Shown here: in pieces, positions 25,846 to 33,984 of the stretch
How the letters are laid out: each line of letters opens with the position of its first letter
Position numbering within the stretch: the first letter of the stretch is position 1
DNA from: Candidatus Nanopelagicales bacterium
Lineage (GTDB): Bacteria; Actinomycetota; Actinomycetes; S36-B12; CAIYMF01
Length of the DNA stretch: 52,689 nt
Direction of reading: 5' to 3'
NCBI GenBank assembly: GCA_025456065.1
Contig: JALOLH010000018.1
Span: 1 to 52,689, forward strand
Position numbers and translations under genes: made by a program
The notes under the pieces: model-generated
What the model saw: only the letters and a program-made list of their open reading frames with translations
The model's database searches: none
What the model was told of the DNA's origin: nothing

Positions 25846-27282
25846 GTGGAGCAGCGGCCGGGGACACCGGCGTCGCAGGTCGACGACCGGCCCGCGGCCG
25901 AGTCCGGCCACGCACCCCAGCACGTCCCGTCCACGGTCACCTCGACGGTCCCACCGGCCGAGGCCGCGGCCGCGAGCACCGTCGCCGACCGGGCGGTGGC
26001 CGCGGACGGCTCGGCCCTCGGGGTGCACATGACCCTGGCCGGTCGACCGCGGCGCGAGCCGGTGCTCATCGCGTTCGACAACGCCCGGCTCTACCGCTCG
26101 GCGCTGCTCCTGGCGGCCGTCTTCCTCGCGGTGCGCCTGGCCATCTGGGCGTTCGGCCGCATCGACACCCTCCTGCTGTCCCTGCTGCTCGCCTGGTTGC
26201 TGGCGATCTCGATGGAGCCTGTGGTCGCCGCGCTCAACGCGCGCGGGCTGCGTCGGGGCGCCGCGGTGGGGATCGTGCTGGTCGGCGGGTTCCTGGTCGT
26301 CACCGCCGTGGTCGTCGCGTTCGGCGGGGCGTTCTTCTCGCAGATGGCAGCCCTCGCGCAGTCGATCCCGAACATCGCCCGCACGTTCGTCACCTGGCTC
26401 AACGAGACGTTCGGCCTCACGTTCGACCCCAACGCGCTGGCCGACACGCTCAACACGAACACCAGCCAGATCGCCAACATCGCCACGGACCTGGCCGGCG
26501 GTGTCGTGGGCATCCTGACCGCACTCGCCGGCTGGATCTTCCAGCTCGCGGCCGTTGCGCTCTTCGCGTTCTACTTCGCCGCGGACGGCCCGCGGCTGCG
26601 GCGTTCCGTGGGCCGGCTGATGCCGGCAAGCCGGCAGGAGGTCTTCGTCACGGTCTGGGACACCACGGTGACCAAGACCGGCGGCTACGTCGTCAGCAAG
26701 GCCCTGCTGGCGCTGATCTCGACGGTGGCCCACGCCCTGGCGTTCGCCTGGCTGGACGTCCCCTACTGGCTGCCGATGGCGCTCTGGGTGGGGGTCACCA
26801 GCCAGTTCCTGCCGGTCATCGGCACCTATCTCGGCATCGCGCTGCCACTGCTGGCCACGGTCTTCACGGAGCCGCGGACCGCGCTGGTCATCGTCATCTT
26901 CGCGACGCTGTACCAGCAGCTGGAGAACTACATCCTCGTGCCGCGCGTGAGCCGGCGGACCATGGACATCCACCCGGCCGTCGCGTTCGCCTCCGTCGTC
27001 GTGGGCATCGCGCTGTTCGGCTGGATCGGCGGCCTGGTCGCGATCCCGCTGACGGCCGTGATCGTCTCGGTCGCCTCGGCCTACGGCCACCGCTACGAGT
27101 TGATCCCCGAACTCGCGGAGCTCGAGGCCGGGGAGCTCGTCGCACCGCTGTCCAGGGCGGGATCCGACCCCGCCGCACCGCTGTCCGGGGCGGGACCCGA
27201 CCCCGCCGCACCGCTGTCCAGGGCGGGATCTGACCCCGCCGCACCGCTGTCCGGGGCGGGACCCGACGCCGCCGCACGCTGA
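25846..27282 (+). CDS. AI-2E family transporter (UPF0118 permease)
   Basis: 478 aa. A disordered N-terminus of ~75 residues precedes eight hydrophobic segments typical of the family. These include two adjacent helices at about 85-125 (AAVFLAVRLAIWAF; LLSLLLAWLLAIS), a large loop with amphipathic helices (MAALAQSIPNIARTFVTWLN), and the conserved late region LPVIGTYLGIALPLLATV and YQQLENYILVPRVSRR. Members export AI-2 or act in Na/H exchange; the substrate here is not known. The C-terminal ~45 residues are a repeat (APLSRAGSDPA / APLSGAGPDPA alternating) encoded by tandem DNA repeats and probably disordered. Confidence 0.88.
   Translation: MEQRPGTPASQVDDRPAAESGHAPQHVPSTVTSTVPPAEAAAASTVADRAVAADGSALGVHMTLAGRPRREPVLIAFDNARLYRSALLLAAVFLAVRLAIWAFGRIDTLLLSLLLAWLLAISMEPVVAALNARGLRRGAAVGIVLVGGFLVVTAVVVAFGGAFFSQMAALAQSIPNIARTFVTWLNETFGLTFDPNALADTLNTNTSQIANIATDLAGGVVGILTALAGWIFQLAAVALFAFYFAADGPRLRRSVGRLMPASRQEVFVTVWDTTVTKTGGYVVSKALLALISTVAHALAFAWLDVPYWLPMALWVGVTSQFLPVIGTYLGIALPLLATVFTEPRTALVIVIFATLYQQLENYILVPRVSRRTMDIHPAVAFASVVVGIALFGWIGGLVAIPLTAVIVSVASAYGHRYELIPELAELEAGELVAPLSRAGSDPAAPLSGAGPDPAAPLSRAGSDPAAPLSGAGPDAAAR
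27142..27273 (+). repeat. 33-nt tandem repeat x4 (66-nt higher-order unit x2) inside a coding region
   Basis: Units 27142-27174, 27175-27207, 27208-27240 and 27241-27273 all begin GCACCGCTGTCC and keep the reading frame. Units 1 and 3 match each other (AGGGCGGGAT variant) and units 2 and 4 match each other (GGGGCGGGAC variant). The array therefore grew by doubling a 66-nt pair. Confidence 0.95.
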
Positions 27283-27319
27283 ACGGCCGGGACCCGACGC
27301 CGCCGCACGCTGAACGGCC
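27258..27319 (+). repeat. 31-nt tandem duplication spanning a stop codon
   Basis: 27258-27288 and 27289-27319 are identical and each contains CACGCTGAACGGCC, so the AI-2E gene's TGA is duplicated downstream. It overlaps the last 33-nt unit. Confidence 0.95.
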
Positions 27320-27405
27320 GATGCCCGCGGACTCGCGCGGGTCGCCGGGGGCGGCTCGGTTCCGGGCAGCCGGGCACGCGCGTCAGGGCTGGGCCGAGCG
27401 CCCGG

Positions 27406-28353
27406 TCAGAAGCCGAGCCGGCGCAGCTGCTTCGGATCGCGCTGCCACTCCTTGGCCACCTTGACGTGCAGGTCGAGGTACACCGGCGTGCCGAGCATCG
27501 CCTCGATCGCCGCCCGGGCCCGGCTGCCCACCTCGCGCAGTCGCGCGCCCCTGGCGCCGATCACGATCGCCTTCTGGGACGGCCGCTCGACGTAGAGGTT
27601 GGCGAAGACGTCGAGCAGCGGACGGTCCTCGGGACGTCCCTCGCGTGGCGCCATCTCCTCGACCACCACGGCGATCGAGTGCGGCAGCTCGTCGCTGACC
27701 CCCTCGAGCGCCGCCTCCCGGATGAGCTCGGCCACGAGGATCGACTCCGGCTCGTCGGTGAGCTCGCCCGCCGGGTAGAGCGGCGGGCCCTCCGGCAGCG
27801 CGGCGACCAGCTCGGCCACCACGTCCTCGAGCTGGCGCCCGGTGGTGGCCGAGACCGGCACGACCGCAGCCCAGGCCACCCCGGCCTCCTCACCGAGTGC
27901 GCCGACGGCGGCCAGCTTCTCGGCAAGGGCAGCGCGGCTGACCGCGTCCGTCTTGGTCACCAGCGCGAGCACGGGGGTGCGACGGCCACCCCGCGTGGCC
28001 CCCGCCAGGCGCGACGCGATGCGCCGGTCGCCGGGGCCGATCGACTCGTCGGCCGGCAGGCACAGGGCGATGGCGTCGACCTCGGCCCACTGCTCCTCGA
28101 CCATGGCGTTGAGCCGCTCGCCGAGCACCGTGCGCGGCCGGTGGATGCCCGGCGTGTCCACCAGCACCACCTGCGCCTCGGGCCGGTGGATGATCCCGCG
28201 GATCACGCGACGGGTCGTCTGCGGCTTGCTCGAGGTGATGGCGACCTTCTGGCCGACGAGGGCGTTGGTCAGGGTCGACTTGCCGGCGTTGGGCCGACCG
28301 ACGATCGCGACGAACCCGCTGCGGTGCCCGGCCGGGCCCGGGTCGACCGTCAC
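27406..28353 (-). CDS. era: GTPase Era
   Basis: 315 aa. An essential GTPase in 16S rRNA maturation and 30S assembly. G1 GRPNAGKS, the effector region QTTRRVIRG, G3 DTPGIH, G4 TKTD, and a C-terminal KH domain with IGARGARLREVG. The start is GTG 28353, overlapping the corC stop as GTGA. It is the last gene of the phoH-ybeY-corC-era operon. Confidence 0.97.
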   Translation of the reverse strand: MTVDPGPAGHRSGFVAIVGRPNAGKSTLTNALVGQKVAITSSKPQTTRRVIRGIIHRPEAQVVLVDTPGIHRPRTVLGERLNAMVEEQWAEVDAIALCLPADESIGPGDRRIASRLAGATRGGRRTPVLALVTKTDAVSRAALAEKLAAVGALGEEAGVAWAAVVPVSATTGRQLEDVVAELVAALPEGPPLYPAGELTDEPESILVAELIREAALEGVSDELPHSIAVVVEEMAPREGRPEDRPLLDVFANLYVERPSQKAIVIGARGARLREVGSRARAAIEAMLGTPVYLDLHVKVAKEWQRDPKQLRRLGF

Positions 28354-29735
28354 GCGCGCCCCTCGCCGGCACTGTCGGGCGACCCGGCACTGCCGTTCGA
28401 GCCCGTCCCGGCGACCTGCGCCCCGTTCGTCCGACCGCTTGCCTCGGCCGCGGCCTCCCGCTCCAGGGGCTCGGCGAGGATCGTCGTCACGCGGTTGCGC
28501 CGGCCGGCCGCCTGCTCGGCGGTGAGCACCCAGCCGTGCTCCCGGATCGAGGTGCCGGGCACGGCCACCTTGCCCAGTCGCTTGGCGATGAGGCCGGCGA
28601 TGGTGTCGACCCCCTCCTCGTCGGCGTCGATCTCGAAGCCGAGCAGGTCCGCGGCGTCCTCGACGTGCATCCGAGCGCTCAGCCGCAGCCCGCCCCCGGG
28701 CAGCCGCTCGAGCTCCGGGACCTCGGTGTCGTACTCGTCGGTGATCTCGCCGACGATCTCCTCGAGCACGTCCTCGATCGTGACCAGCCCAGCCGTGCCG
28801 CCGTACTCGTCGATGGCGATGGCCAGGTGCACGCGCCGGCTCTGCAGGTCGCGGAGCAGGTCGTCGACGAGCATCGAGTCCGGCACGAAGGTGGCCGCGC
28901 GCATCCGCGAGTCGATGCGCTCGTGGCTCTCGGCGTCGCGGTGCTCGAAGATCCGCCGGACGACGTCCTTGAGGTAGAAGACCCCGACCACGTCGTCGGG
29001 GCCCTCACCGATGACGGGGATGCGCGAGTAGCCGGAGCGCAGCGCCAGCGACATCGCCTGGCGCAGGGTCTTGTGGCGCTCGATCCAGACCATCTCCGTG
29101 CGCGGGACCATCACCTCGCGCACCCGGGTGTCGCCGAGCTCGAAGACCGAGTGCAGCATCGCGGCGTCGTCGTCGTCGATCACCTGGTCGGCCTCGGCGA
29201 GGTCCAGCAGCTCGCGGAGCTCCGCGGCCGAGGAGAAGGGCCCCTCCCGGTAGCCACGACCGGGGGTCAGGGCGTTGCCGAGCAGGATCAGCAGCGACAC
29301 GAGCGGGCCCAGCACGGTCGCCGCGGCCATCGCGAACCTGGCCGAGCGCAGGGCGATCCGGTCGGCGTGCTGGCGGCCCAGCGTGCGCGGCGCCACCCCG
29401 AGTGCCACGTACATGACCACGGTCATGATGGCCAGCGCGATCCCCAGGCCGGCCAGCGGTCCCCACGCCGGCGCCTCGACGCACAGGTACGTGACCAGGG
29501 CCGTGGCGGCCACGGCGAACGTCGTGTGCAGGAACAGCACGACGTTGACGTACCGGGCGCGCTCCTCGATGAGGTCACGCAGGCGATCGGTCGCCGCGCC
29601 GGGCCGCTCCCGGACGAGCTCCTCGACCCGGCTGCGGGAGACCCGGCCGATGGCGGTCTCCGCGGCCACGAGCAGGAACGCGAGCAGCACGCAGACGATC
29701 GCCACCGCCAGCAGCGTCCAGTCCAGGTCGCTCAC
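28350..29735 (-). CDS. Hemolysin C/CorC-type transporter (DUF21-CBS-CorC_HlyC)
   Basis: 461 aa. An N-terminal DUF21 membrane domain has four helices up to ~residue 145, followed by two CBS domains (about 190-310; RVREVMVPRTEMVWIE, DDVVGVFYLKDVV, LAIAIDEYGGTAGLVTIEDVLEEIVGEI) and a C-terminal CorC_HlyC domain. Relatives mediate Mg/Co efflux. Both ends overlap its neighbours by 4 nt (GTGA), fixing the start at GTG 29735. The Gly/Ser-rich tail of ~25 residues is extra. Confidence 0.92.
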   Translation of the reverse strand: MSDLDWTLLAVAIVCVLLAFLLVAAETAIGRVSRSRVEELVRERPGAATDRLRDLIEERARYVNVVLFLHTTFAVAATALVTYLCVEAPAWGPLAGLGIALAIMTVVMYVALGVAPRTLGRQHADRIALRSARFAMAAATVLGPLVSLLILLGNALTPGRGYREGPFSSAAELRELLDLAEADQVIDDDDAAMLHSVFELGDTRVREVMVPRTEMVWIERHKTLRQAMSLALRSGYSRIPVIGEGPDDVVGVFYLKDVVRRIFEHRDAESHERIDSRMRAATFVPDSMLVDDLLRDLQSRRVHLAIAIDEYGGTAGLVTIEDVLEEIVGEITDEYDTEVPELERLPGGGLRLSARMHVEDAADLLGFEIDADEEGVDTIAGLIAKRLGKVAVPGTSIREHGWVLTAEQAAGRRNRVTTILAEPLEREAAAEASGRTNGAQVAGTGSNGSAGSPDSAGEGRA

Positions 29736-30241
29736 CGGTCGGCCCCCTCCCTGTCGGCGGCTGCCCGCCCGCCTGCGGTCCGCCAGGCGGCGAGCAGCGC
29801 GTCCTGCAGGGCGAACATGACGGCGTGCTCCGCGGGCTCGGCATGGTCGTGGCCCAGCAGGTGCAGGATGCCATGGGTCAGCAGCAGCTCGAGCTCCGCC
29901 CGCGTCCCGTGCCCGGCGGCTGCGCCCTGCTCGGCGGCCACGGCCGGGCACAGCACCACGTCACCCAGCACGCCGGGCTGCGGGGCCGCACCGGGCTCGG
30001 GCACCCGCAGCTCGTCCATCGGGAAGCTGAGCACGTCGGTGGGCCCGGGCAGGTCCAGCCACTGCTCGTGCAGCGCGGCCATCTCCTCGGGGTCGACCAG
30101 GCTGATCGCCAGCTCGGTGTCGTCGTGCAGGCCGAGGTGGGCCAGCAGGAAGCCGGCCTGGGTCACGAGCGCGGAGGGGTCGACCCCGGCCGCACCCGTG
30201 GCCCCGGGCGAGGTCCGGTCGTCGACCTCGACGGGGGCCAT
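29732..30241 (-). CDS. ybeY: Endoribonuclease YbeY
   Basis: 169 aa. A zinc-dependent endoribonuclease for 16S rRNA 3' end processing and ribosome quality control. Zinc site HGILHLLGHDH, with FPMDELRVP and GDVVLCP upstream. ATG 30241 overlaps the phoH stop as TGATG; the longer open frame upstream lies inside phoH and is not used. Confidence 0.95.
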   Translation of the reverse strand: MAPVEVDDRTSPGATGAAGVDPSALVTQAGFLLAHLGLHDDTELAISLVDPEEMAALHEQWLDLPGPTDVLSFPMDELRVPEPGAAPQPGVLGDVVLCPAVAAEQGAAAGHGTRAELELLLTHGILHLLGHDHAEPAEHAVMFALQDALLAAWRTAGGRAAADREGADR

Positions 30242-31278
30242 CAGCGGCGCCGCTGGGTGGCGCGCGAGCTCGGTCGCGGTCCGCGTCGCCCGGCGTCCTG
30301 CGCCTCGTCCCACCGGCCGTAGGCCTGCACGATGTCGGTGACGAGGCTGTGCCGCACGACGTCGTGGGCGTTGAGGTGGCAGAAGCTCACGTCCCGCACG
30401 TCGACCAGGATCCGCTGCACCACCTTGAGTCCCGATTCCGTGCCGCCGGGCAGGTCCACCTGCGTGACGTCGCCGGTCACCACCATCGTGGAGCCGAACC
30501 CCAGCCGGGTGAGGAACATCTTCATCTGGTCCGGCGAGGTGTTCTGGGCCTCGTCCAGGATCACGAACGCGTCGTTGAGGGTGCGCCCGCGCATGTACGC
30601 CAGGGGTGCCACCTCGATGGTGCCGGAGGTGAGCAGGCGGGGGATCGAGTCGGGATCGAGCATGTCCCGCAGCGCGTCGTAGAGCGGGCGCAGGTACGGG
30701 TCGATCTTCTCGGACAGCGTCCCGGGCAGGTACCCCAGCCGCTCGCCGGCCTCCACGGCCGGGCGGGTGAGCACGATCCGGTTGACCCGCTTGGCCTGCA
30801 GGGCCTGCACGGCCTTCGCGACCGCCAGGTAGGTCTTGCCGGTGCCCGCCGGGCCGATCCCGAACACGATCGTGTGCTGGTCGATCGCGTCCACGTAGCG
30901 CTTCTGGTTCAGGGTCTTGGGTCGGATCGTGCGGCCCCGGTTGCTCAGGATGTTGGCCGTGAGCACCTCGGCCGGACGCTCCTCGGGTGCTGCCCGGAGG
31001 ATGCCCAGGGCCCGGCGGGCGGCGTCGGGGCTCATGCCCTGGCCGGTGCGCACGATGGAGACGATCTCGTCGAAGAGCCGCTCGGCCAGGTGCAGGTCGG
31101 TGGCCGCGCCGGTGAGGCTGATCTGGTTGCCGCGGACGTGGATGTCCACGCCGGGGAACTCCGCCTCGATGGTGCGGAGCACCTCGTCGCCGACGCCGAC
31201 GACGGCGACCATGTCCAGGCTTGCGGGGACGACCACGGTGTGCTGGATGCGCGCGGGGCGCAGGGAGGGCTCAGTCAT
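30241..31278 (-). CDS. PhoH family protein (PhoL-like ATPase)
   Basis: 345 aa. An ATPase with a small N-terminal nucleic-acid binding domain (DIHVRGNQISLTG). Then come IRPKTLNQKRYVDAI, Walker A GPAGTGKTYLAVA, RIVLTRPAVEAGE, Walker B FVILDEAQN and VTGDVTQVDLP. It is always linked to ybeY in actinobacteria and is likely involved in RNA metabolism. It is first in the four-gene operon. TACCCT ends 9 nt before the ATG, so any leader is very short. The last 15 residues are basic (RRGPRPSSRATQRRR). Confidence 0.93.
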   Translation of the reverse strand: MTEPSLRPARIQHTVVVPASLDMVAVVGVGDEVLRTIEAEFPGVDIHVRGNQISLTGAATDLHLAERLFDEIVSIVRTGQGMSPDAARRALGILRAAPEERPAEVLTANILSNRGRTIRPKTLNQKRYVDAIDQHTIVFGIGPAGTGKTYLAVAKAVQALQAKRVNRIVLTRPAVEAGERLGYLPGTLSEKIDPYLRPLYDALRDMLDPDSIPRLLTSGTIEVAPLAYMRGRTLNDAFVILDEAQNTSPDQMKMFLTRLGFGSTMVVTGDVTQVDLPGGTESGLKVVQRILVDVRDVSFCHLNAHDVVRHSLVTDIVQAYGRWDEAQDAGRRGPRPSSRATQRRR

Positions 31279-31334
31279 GTCGGCTCAAGGGTATGGCCGG
31301 ATGGGCCCCTGGGCCGCCACGGCCGAAGCGCCCC

Positions 31335-31426
31335 CCATCCGATTCGATCCAACTCCGGGTGCGGGCACGCCGATCCGCTCCAACTCTGCGGGCGCGCGGC
31401 GCGCGCGAACCTGGATCGCATCTGGT
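31335..31426. repeat. Second short intergenic motif, three degenerate copies
   Basis: CGATTCGATCCAACTC (about 31340-31355) and CGATCCGCTCCAACTC (about 31371-31386) run in plus orientation; an inverted, weaker copy (CCTGGATCGCATCTGG) lies at about 31411-31426. This fills most of the 150-nt gap between phoH and HIT. Confidence 0.5.
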
Positions 31427-31428
31427 GC

Positions 31429-31770
31429 TCAGCCGGGGGGCCAGTGGTGCGCCCGGCCGCCGAGGACGTGCGCGTGCAGGTGGTGGACGGTCTGGCCGGC
31501 CAGGCTGCCCGTGTTGATCACGACCCGGTACCCGTCGGCGAGGCCCTCCATCTCGGCGACCCTGGCGCACTGGGTGATGACGTCGGCGGCGATGGCCGGG
31601 TCCACCGCGAGGGCCTCGTCGAGGTTCGCCACGTGCGTGGTCGGCACCACGAGGACGTGCGTCGGCGACACCGGCGCGACGTCGCGGAAGGCCACGGTGG
31701 TCTCGGTCCGGTCGACGATGGTCGCCGGGATCTCGCCGGCCGCGATCTTGCAGAACAGGCAGTCGTTCAT
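31429..31770 (-). CDS. HIT-family (HINT-like) nucleotide-binding protein
   Basis: 113 aa. It opens NDCLFCKIAAGEIPATIV and contains the histidine triad HLHAHVLGG plus SPTHVLVVPTTHVANL. HINT proteins hydrolyse nucleoside phosphoramidates. ATG 31770 has CAGGAT 6 nt upstream. It sits between rsmE and phoH, the usual actinobacterial place. Confidence 0.93.
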   Translation of the reverse strand: MNDCLFCKIAAGEIPATIVDRTETTVAFRDVAPVSPTHVLVVPTTHVANLDEALAVDPAIAADVITQCARVAEMEGLADGYRVVINTGSLAGQTVHHLHAHVLGGRAHHWPPG

Positions 31771-32086
31771 GGCGCCATCCTGCCCCAGCCCGTGGCTCCC
31801 CGCCGATGCCCGCGGCACGTCGCCCGGGTCCCGCTCGCCGGGCCCCGACGCTCGGCCCCCCGGAGGCCCCGGACCCGGCGCACCAGCGTGTGTCCGATCG
31901 GGGCTTCCGCGTACGGTTCCGTCGTTCCCCTGGCCCGGCAGACGCCTCGATCCTGGTCGCGCACTCGAGACCGGCGGAATGGCCACGTCCACGAGCCTGA
32001 GAACGACGGGCTCGAACGCGACCCCCGGAGACGGGCCGCGTGGCGGTGCCCCAGAACGACGGGCTCGTGCGCGTCGGTGCGCCCAC
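31771..32086. repeat. Gene-free 316-nt stretch with three copies of the dispersed CAGAACGACGG motif
   Basis: No gene is supported here. Copies: 31908-31928 (minus; GAACGACGGAACCGTACGCG), 31999-32020 (plus; GAGAACGACGG, then CTCGAACGCG) and 32052-32073 (plus; CAGAACGACGG, then CTCGTGCGCG). The first two face each other and could pair across ~75 nt. The last ends 14 nt from the rsmE stop, where a transcription terminator would be expected. Confidence 0.65.
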
Positions 32087-32836
32087 TCAGTCCCAGCGGG
32101 ACGTGCGCGCGAGCACGATCCCGGCGGCGACCGTCCCGGCGGTCGATGTGCGCAGGACGCTGGGGCCCAAGCGCACGGCCCGCGCCCCGACCCCCGCGAG
32201 CGCGGCGAGCTCCTCGGGCGCCACTCCGCCCTCGGGCCCGACGACCAGCACGATGTCCCCTGTCTCGGGGAGCACTGCGGACCCGAGCGGCTCGCCGGCC
32301 TCCTCGTGCAGCACGAACGCCGCCGCGGATGCTGCGACGCGGGTGAGCACGTCGGCGGTGCTGGCCAGCGGCGCCACCTCCGGGAGCCGGGCGCGACGCG
32401 CCTGCTTGCCGGCGGCCCGTCCCGCCGCCACCCACCTCGCCCGGCCCCGCTCGGCCCGCTCCCCCACCCAGCGCGCGACGCAGCGCTGCGCGGCCCACGG
32501 CACGATCACGTCCACGCCCACCTCGGTGAGCGTCTCGACGGCGACCTCGCCGCGCTCGCCCTTGGGCAGCGCCTGGACCACGACCAGGCGCGGGACGGGG
32601 GCGGGCTCGGCGACACGGTCGAGCACCCGGGCGAGCAGGGCCTCGCGGCCGTCCAGCGCCTCGACCACGACCCGCAGCAGCGCGCCCCGGCCATCGGCGA
32701 GGTCGATGCGCTCCCCCACGGCCGTGCGCGCCACCGCCACCGCGTGCCGGCCCTCAGGACCGTCCAGGCGCACGAGGGACCCGGTCGGGGACGCCGCGGC
32801 GACCTCGGGCGCGACGAGGTACAAGGCCGCGCTCAT
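32087..32836 (-). CDS. rsmE: 16S rRNA (uracil(1498)-N3)-methyltransferase RsmE
   Basis: 249 aa. A SPOUT methyltransferase. N-terminal PUA-like part (RHAVAVARTAVGERIDLADG) and C-terminal trefoil knot with LVVGPEGGVAPEE and RLGPSVLRTSTAG. LRTSTA in place of LRTETA is, from memory, a usual actinobacterial variant. ATG 32836 overlaps the dnaJ stop (ATGA). It is the last gene of hrcA-dnaJ-rsmE. Confidence 0.94.
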   Translation of the reverse strand: MSAALYLVAPEVAAASPTGSLVRLDGPEGRHAVAVARTAVGERIDLADGRGALLRVVVEALDGREALLARVLDRVAEPAPVPRLVVVQALPKGERGEVAVETLTEVGVDVIVPWAAQRCVARWVGERAERGRARWVAAGRAAGKQARRARLPEVAPLASTADVLTRVAASAAAFVLHEEAGEPLGSAVLPETGDIVLVVGPEGGVAPEELAALAGVGARAVRLGPSVLRTSTAGTVAAGIVLARTSRWD

Positions 32837-33972
32837 CGCCCGCTGAACGCGTCCTTGATCCGCGAGAACAGGCCCTGCTGCTCGGGCGACTGGAAGGCCG
32901 TGGTGCTCTCCACCTGCTCCTCGCCGCGGAGCACCGCGAGCTCGCGCAGCAGCTCCTCCTGGCGGGCGTCGAGCCGGCTCGGGGTCTGGACGTCGACGTG
33001 CACGAGCAGGTCGCCCCGGCCCGAGCCGCGCAGGTGCGGGACCCCCCGGCCGCGCAGCGTCACCACGTGCCCGGGCTGGGTGCCGCGGCGGATCTCCACC
33101 TCCTCGACGCCGTCGAGGGTCTCCAGCGACAGCACGGTGCCCAGGGCGGCGGCCGTCATCGGCAGGGCCACCGAGCAGTGCAGGTCGTCGCCGCGCCGCT
33201 GGAACAGCGGGTGCGGCCGCGTGGTCACCTCCACGTAGAGGTCGCCCGCCGGCCCGCCGCCCGGGCCGACCTCCCCCTCCCCGGAGAGCTGGATCCGGGT
33301 GCCGTCGTCGATGCCGGCCGGGATCTTGACCTTGAGCGTACGGCGGGTGCGCACCCGGCCCTCGGCGCTGCACTCCGGGCAGGGGTGCGGGATCACGGTG
33401 CCGAATCCCTGGCACTGGGGGCACGGCCGCGACGTCATGACCTGGCCCAGGAACGAGCGTTGCACGGACTGGATCTCCCCGCGGCCGCGGCACATCGAGC
33501 ACTCGGTCGGCTGGTAGCCCGGCGCGCACCCCGTGCCGGTGCAGCTGGGGCAGACCAGGGCGGTGTCGACCTGGATCTCCTTGACCGCGCCGAACGCCGC
33601 CTCGGCCAGGTCGATGGTGACGCGGATCAGCGCGTCCTGCCCGCGGCGCACGCGTGGCTTCGGCCCACGGGCCTGCCCGCCGCCGAAGAAGGCGTCCATG
33701 ATGTCGCCGAATCCGAAGCCCGCCGCGCCGCCCGGGCCGAAGGGGCTGCCGCCCGGGCTGCGCGGATCGGCACCCAGGTCGTACATCTGGCGCTTCTCCG
33801 GGTCCGAGAGCACCTCGTAGGCCGCGGTGACCTCCTTGAACCGCTCCTGGGTCGCGGGATCGGGATTCACGTCCGGGTGCAGCTCGCGGGCCAGCTTGCG
33901 GTACGCGCGCTTGATCTCGTCCTGCGTCGCGTCCCTCGGCACGCCGAGCATGGCGTAGTAGTCGTTGGCCAC
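32833..33972 (-). CDS. dnaJ: Chaperone protein DnaJ (DnaJ2)
   Basis: 379 aa. Hsp70 co-chaperone: J domain with HPD (ARELHPDVN), a Gly/Phe linker (FGPGGAAGFGFGDI), and a zinc region with four CxxCxGxG-type repeats. Two of these repeats are degenerate in the last position (CPQCQGFG, CPECSAEG). The C-terminal substrate-binding domains follow. It lies 12 nt downstream of hrcA in the heat-regulated operon, the context of the second actinobacterial DnaJ. Confidence 0.95.
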   Translation of the reverse strand: MANDYYAMLGVPRDATQDEIKRAYRKLARELHPDVNPDPATQERFKEVTAAYEVLSDPEKRQMYDLGADPRSPGGSPFGPGGAAGFGFGDIMDAFFGGGQARGPKPRVRRGQDALIRVTIDLAEAAFGAVKEIQVDTALVCPSCTGTGCAPGYQPTECSMCRGRGEIQSVQRSFLGQVMTSRPCPQCQGFGTVIPHPCPECSAEGRVRTRRTLKVKIPAGIDDGTRIQLSGEGEVGPGGGPAGDLYVEVTTRPHPLFQRRGDDLHCSVALPMTAAALGTVLSLETLDGVEEVEIRRGTQPGHVVTLRGRGVPHLRGSGRGDLLVHVDVQTPSRLDARQEELLRELAVLRGEEQVESTTAFQSPEQQGLFSRIKDAFSGR

Positions 33973-33984
33973 GGGCTCCAGTCC

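Noticed and set aside
27142-27319. CRISPR-like array
   Set aside because: The repeats are contiguous, in frame and have no spacers; they encode part of the permease.
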